This document shows positions 59,662 to 64,000 of a stretch of 64,000 nt of DNA, piece after piece (the first letter of the stretch is position 1; each line of letters starts with the position of its first letter). The notes under the pieces are model-generated. The model was not told where the DNA came from, did no database searches, and worked only from the letters and a program-made list of their open reading frames with translations. Source of the stretch: Ochotona curzoniae (lineage: Eukaryota > Chordata > Mammalia > Lagomorpha > Ochotonidae); assembly GCF_017591425.1 (NCBI RefSeq), contig NW_024467121.1, positions 23,820,707-23,884,706 of the forward strand, written 5' to 3'. The position numbers and the translations under genes were made by a program.

Positions 59662-59796
59662 ATACTTCTGCTGTGCCTCGAGGTACTCCATTATATGGGC
59701 AGCCATCATGGTGGGGGGATGATGAGGTAGATGAAAAAAGAGCTTTCAAGTCAAATGGAAAAACTGAAGAAAAAAATCATGAAACTGGAACATCAG
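59662..59796 (+). CDS. CEP170: CEP170 coding exon 7
   Basis: The acceptor TCTTTCCAG precedes ATACTTCTGCT. The exon encodes (D)[20 protein letters not shown], then [20 protein letters not shown] and TGTS plus one base. The donor is CATCAG|GTAAAA. The [15 protein letters not shown] block is identical to the human protein as I recall it. The 135 nt exon is phase 1 to phase 1, so it could be skipped without a frameshift. The next exon, expected to start with the CSIDAKQ region, was not found before the window ends. Confidence 0.96.
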
Positions 59797-61999
59797 GTAA
59801 AAAAAAAAATCTCAGCAACTGTGACATAAAATGAATATTTTGCAAAGCATTTATGATTAAACAAAATTCTCTCTATACTAAAAGGAGATGATCTACTAGA
59901 AGTCCATAATTTAATAACAAATAATGTTTTGGTGATTTTATCTTAATTTATCATGACTAGTGTTCACAAAGTATAAATTCCAGCATCTTTGTAAACACAT
60001 TATTTAAAATATTTTTTCAGCTGTAAGATAGTTAAAATTGGAAAAGTAGGTTATTACTGAACTTTTCAAGTATTTTCTAAAGTAGTTATTTAAATACACC
60101 AACTAGACCAAAATAATAGATACAATCTAATGTTATGTTTTCACTGGATTCAAAAGTGTATTTTTACGTAAGCAGTTTTTCCTATGTTCAGAACTACTGT
60201 GCAAGATTACTTCTTTCAAGCTTCATTCTGCCCAATATTTGGAATTGTTTCAGCAACAGATTTATCTGAGTTCAGCCAGAATGAAGATAGTCTTGTGTTA
60301 GATTCTCAGATTGATGATCAAAGAATATATTCTTTTGTTGATGGAGCATTTCACTTGTGAAGCCAGAAAATCAAGATTTCCAGGAAATAAATGGAGATAT
60401 CAGTTTTTTGTTGCATAAGCACCTTGGGAAGAAACCAGAAAGATGAAACAGACAGTTTCAGTGATACCAGCTGATAAGGACCCAGAACTGATGGAATTAA
60501 GTCAAGTCACCCAGGGTCCTGTGGAAAATTTAGTCTGACTTGGGCAAAGAAAAGTTTAACCAGAATTGTTCTGTTTGCTGCCTTTGACCCTAATTCTGTA
60601 AGGTAAATAAGACATTTTCTCTGCTGCAGAATAAGAACATTTGTTTTTTAGACATGCTTTAGGCTACAAGTTGCATTATGAGCTTGGCTTTACATTGTCC
60701 AAAACTGAATTTCTCAACTTTGCAAATAAATTCCATCACAGCTTCCTTGCTTCTGTCACCAACAAGGTTTTGTGGTTTGTTTTTTTTTTCTGTTCATGTC
60801 CAAGCATGAAGTGCAAGGATTATTTTTTTATCATGCCTTCAGTTTGAATAACAGAAATTCTCCCTCACACTGAACTGGAAGGAAATTTTTGGTTCGCATA
60901 ACTGAACTCTGCTAGGGTTACTCATGAAGCTGCTCCACAATGTCGTTGGCTAGCCAGTTTCTTTTTGTCACTCAGTCTTGGTGTCCATGGCCTCTGCGAC
61001 TCATAGACTACCTGCCAGCTGCAGCCAGAGAAACATGCCGCTAGGATCCCATCCAGCAGAAAAGAAGAAAGGTTGTTTTCAGAAGACAGCATGTAGAAGA
61101 AAAATGTCCCCCATAGTTCTCAACGCATTTGTCTCCTCACTGGCTTCTTAGAAGCTCAGGAGTCGGGTACCTCCTTATTTCTGAACCAGTCCCTAAGGCT
61201 TAAAAGGTTATTTCTGTGCCATCTTGCTAACCTTGAACCCGAGTGTGGAGTTAGTTTCTCCTTAAAGGTGCATGAGCTGTTTCAGGACATAACTGAGAAT
61301 GTTGGAATCTTTCTAGTAGTGAGATAACAGAAAATTCTTTTGGAAATCAATCTAGAATTTCTACTATATTTGAAAATTTTGTGTCTTCCCTTTGTCTTGT
61401 TTGTCTTGATTTGCTACCTGTTTCTTCTTGCCTTAACACATCGTAACTACTTCCAAGCTCCCCTCTCAACTCTTTGGCAGTTCATTTTGTGTAACAGATT
61501 GAACTGATTTTTAGTCCCATTTGTCAAGCAATTTCAGTGATTTTCTTCTGCCTGCCAAAGCTGTTAAACTCTGCCATGTTTTGAAATTCTCTAATTTGTT
61601 CCTCTTTCCCTAGTGATCCTCAAATTTCATAACCAGTTGACGTAATGCTCTTTCCCACTGCAGCCCTCCATAAGTTGCAAATCCTTGCCTACGTGGCACT
61701 CCCAGACTGGGAGCACACATAGATCGTGTGATATAAAATCCATGTTGTGTCTGTGTTATGAATTGCTAGTCATACCATTTCACACACTGTGTTTATACCT
61801 CCTCTACAACTAAGTGATCAATTCCTTATTCTAAGTATCATATGATATACTATCACTATGCCATCAGTATGGGGGTAGGGAACTTTCTATAAAAATATCT
61901 GAATATAATTATTGTAAAAGAAAATCTAACAATTGTTGTGTCAGTGATTTTTACCTAGTCTTTGTGAATTTATTTCTCCCTATCACCTATGATTTTTTT
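59797..61999. other. CEP170 intron 7, mostly unassigned
   Basis: It contains the coding-like remnant above. The segment 60900-61350 has a more balanced base composition than its surroundings but no recognised feature. No CEP170 exon 8 was found. Confidence 0.4.
60253..60360 (+). pseudogene. Unassigned coding-like remnant
   Basis: After an acceptor-like TTGTTTCAG, a 35-codon frame reads ATDLSEFSQNEDSLVLDSQI and continues to a TGA at 60358. Acidic, serine-rich wording of this kind is unlike the lysine/phenylalanine-rich noise frames in the surrounding AT-rich DNA. Nearby, in another frame, 60443-60538 reads on through DKDPELMELSQVTQGPVENL before a stop. The two could be pieces of one broken gene copy. 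I do not recognise the source, and it does not fit the next part of CEP170. Confidence 0.25.
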
Positions 62000-62335
62000 T
62001 AATTATTTTTTTAAAGATTTATTTTTATTATTTTTTTTTATTGGAAAGGCGGATATACAGAGAGGAGAGACAGAGAGGAAGATCTTCCATCCAATGATTC
62101 ACTCCCCAAGTGAGCGCAACGGCCCATACTATGCCGATCCGAAGCCAGGAGCCTCTTCCAGGTCTCCCACATGGGTGCAGGGTCCCAAAGCTTTGGGCCG
62201 TCCTCGACTGCTTTCCCAGGTCACAGGCAGGGAGCTGGAAGGGAAGCAGGGCTGCCGGGATTAGAACCGGAGCCCATATGGGATCCCGGGCGTGCAAGGC
62301 GAGGACTTTAACCACTGCGCCACTGTGCCGGGCCC
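62000..62335 (-). mobile_element. SINE, young CSINE (reverse) with TSDs
   Basis: GCCGATCCGAAGCCAGGAGCC core and GGGATTAGAACCGGAGCCC reverse B box. Head end GCCACTGTGCCGGGCCC. Flanks TATGATTTTT and CATGATTTTT. It keeps CpG sites (CCGATCCG, CCGGGATTAG), so it is probably recent. Confidence 0.94.
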
Positions 62336-62544
62336 ATGATTTTTGAAGTCCATAACTTCTGGAATATAATGAAGTGTATAGTGTGTATATATCTTTTATA
62401 CAGAAGGCACACCATGATTTATATTAATGCTCAATACTACAGTGGTGTTTACTTTAACTAGAAACTCTTATAAATATTTTCTGGACAATTAGTCATTTAA
62501 TCCTTGCAGCAATACCTAAAGGTAGTTATTGTTTTGTTCATTTG

Positions 62545-63035
62545 TTTATTTTGTTAAGGTTTATTTATTTATTTTAAAAGTTAAAGAGAGGGCCCGGTCC
62601 CATGGCCTAGCAGCTAAAGTCCTCACCTTGAACGCATCACGATCTCATATGGGTGCCAGTTCTAATCCCAGCGGCCCTGCTTCCCATCCAGCTCTCTGCT
62701 TGTAGCCTTGGAAAGCAGTCAAGGATGGCCCAAAGCAGCGTGGGAGACCTGGAAGAGCTCCTGGGTACTGGCTTTGGATCAGTGCAGCTCCTGTTGTTGC
62801 AGTCACTTGGGGAGTAAATCAATGAATGGAAGATCTTCCTCTCTGTCTCTCCTCCTCTCTATATATCTGACTTTGCAATAAAAATGAATTTTAAAAATAG
62901 TTAAGGAGAAAGTGAGAAATAGAGATCTTTAATATTCTGGTTCATTCGCCATGATGGCCACAGTAGCCAGGCCTGGACCGAGTGAAAGTCAGGAGCCTGT
63001 AACTCCATCTGTTGTGCCGTGTGCGTGCAGGGACC
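62545..63035 (-). mobile_element. Older SINE (reverse) split by a young CSINE
   Basis: The left piece, 62545-62588, has AAGGTTTATTTATTTATTTT and the right piece, 62904-63035, has GTTCATTCGCCATGATGGCC. Together they make the tail half of a reverse CSINE. Confidence 0.7.
62589..62903 (+). mobile_element. SINE, young CSINE nested in the older SINE
   Basis: GGGCCCGGTCCCATGGCCTAG head, GTTCTAATCCC, tail GACTTTGCAATAAAAATG. Flanks AAAAGTTAAAGAG and AAAATAGTTAAGGAG are consistent with target duplication. Lies 254 bp from the reverse copy at 62000-62335. Confidence 0.92.
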
Positions 63036-63200
63036 CTAGGCTTTGGGACCCTGCATGCATGTCGGAAACCAGAAGAAACTCCTGGCCCCTGGTTTTGGAT
63101 CAGATCAACTCTAGCCACTATGGCTGCTTGGATAAGGAATCAGCTCTGTTTCTCCTCCTCTCTGTATATCTGAATATCGAATAAAACTAAGTAAATTCTT
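63030..63200 (+). mobile_element. SINE 3' half
   Basis: CTTTGGGACCCTGCATGCATG, TCCTGGCCCCTGGTTTTGGA, CTCCTCCTCTCTGTATATCTG, then AATAAAACTAAG. It meets the reverse SINE fragment head on at the shared GTGCAGGGACCCTAGG segment. Confidence 0.75.
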
Positions 63201-63404
63201 TTTTTTAAGGATTTATTATTTCTTTCAATGATCACATTTCCGTAATTTTTTAAATCGGCTCACCTAGTGCTAGTGATTTCCGAAAAACTGCTTCACTAAT
63301 TTTACTCAAGTTGAAAAATCTAAAGCAATCATGCCATTTCCTGTGCATATCCATATTACAAAAGGGAGCTTTTCTTTGATGGATCTTAGAATTGCAACTT
63401 CTCT

Positions 63405-64000
63405 ATCCTTTTTTTTTTATTTCTTTTTATTACTATCATTTTATGATACAGCTCCTTAGGCCCTGGGATTTCCCTTATTCCCTCCCCAATTTCCTGCCCC
63501 TCTATGTCATTACTATAGCGTAGTTCTCCCTACACATTCATATGTTCATTATTGTGGGCATGGACAATGGCAGAGAGTCCAGCATCCTATTGTCAAGATA
63601 TAGTAAACAGTTTCATTGGGAGTGCATCTTTGTCTGGAAACAGAGATGCGTACCAAACTGCATCCTCACATCTGGATATGACAGTCTATTACACAGTTAC
63701 TATACATCCCCTTAAATGAAAAGCCACAAAACAAAATCAACAACAGGAGGGAAAAAAAGAAATTAGCAACACCATAAAGTTAAATAACATGCTACTGAAT
63801 GACTAATGTATCGCTGAAGAAATGAAATTCAAGAACTTAACTTAAAGAAAATGATGTTACTGTATGATCTATGAGTCGTTGAATTTAATCAAAGAAAGTG
63901 TGTTGAAAGGATAAAACTAACCAAAAAAGTCAGGGTTGATATTAATGGGTGGTAATTTGGTCCTGTCAGTTTAGCAATGGCTCATTGATCTTCTGTTGTT
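63405..64000 (-). mobile_element. L1 3' end, running off the window
   Basis: On the minus strand: ACTCCCAATGAAACTGTTTAC, ATATCTTGACAATAGGATGC, then GGCCTAAGGAGCTGTATCAT and an A-rich tail at 63430-63405. The longest and best-preserved L1 3' UTR here; its body would lie beyond the right edge. Confidence 0.85.

Overview
This window is mammalian nuclear DNA. It is intron-rich and AT-rich, with one strong CpG island, and it is crowded with about fifty copies of a tRNA-derived SINE. The younger copies begin with a GGCCTAGYGGCTAAAGTCCTC-type head and carry a GGTTCTAATCC-type B box, as expected for the CSINE/C-repeat family of lagomorphs. The head variant points to pika (Ochotona) more than rabbit. 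The species call rests on remembered repeat signatures, so it is an inference.

Two protein-coding genes are present, arranged head to head. On the minus strand are the first two coding exons of SDCCAG8, a centrosome and cilium protein: exon 1 at 18035-18101 and exon 2 at 6006-6158. Its later exons would lie beyond the left edge. On the plus strand is the 5' part of CEP170, a centrosomal and subdistal-appendage protein with an N-terminal FHA domain. It has a non-coding exon 1 ending at 19197, followed by coding exons at 38059-38163, 44464-44553, 51951-52029, 58382-58440, 58533-58695 and 59662-59796. All junction phases agree and the spliced reading frame stays open. The gene continues past the right edge.

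The roughly 1 kb between the two genes looks like a shared CpG-island promoter. It holds ACTACAAYTCCCAG-type (ZNF143/STAF) motifs in both orientations, three GCGCCTGCGCA (NRF1-like) motifs, and an X-box-like RFX site. Both products act at the centrosome or basal body, so shared control would make sense.

The most distinctive gene-level signal is the CEP170 intron at 52030-58381. It begins ATATCCTTAT and ends in AC, the signature of a U12-type AT-AC intron spliced by the minor spliceosome. It cuts through the FHA-domain coding sequence.

Region by region: 1-5.9 kb holds SDCCAG8 intron 2 with L1 3' ends, SINEs and a GC-rich repetitive element. 6-18 kb holds SDCCAG8 exon 2 and intron 1, with a second copy of the GC-rich element that has a poly-A tail and target-site duplications. 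18.1-19.6 kb is the promoter island. 19.2-38 kb is CEP170 intron 1. 38-60 kb holds CEP170 coding exons separated by SINE-dense introns. 60-64 kb is the next CEP170 intron, with an unassigned coding-like remnant, young SINEs and an L1 3' end on the minus strand.

No tRNA gene, CRISPR array, bacterial feature or intact transposon ORF was found.
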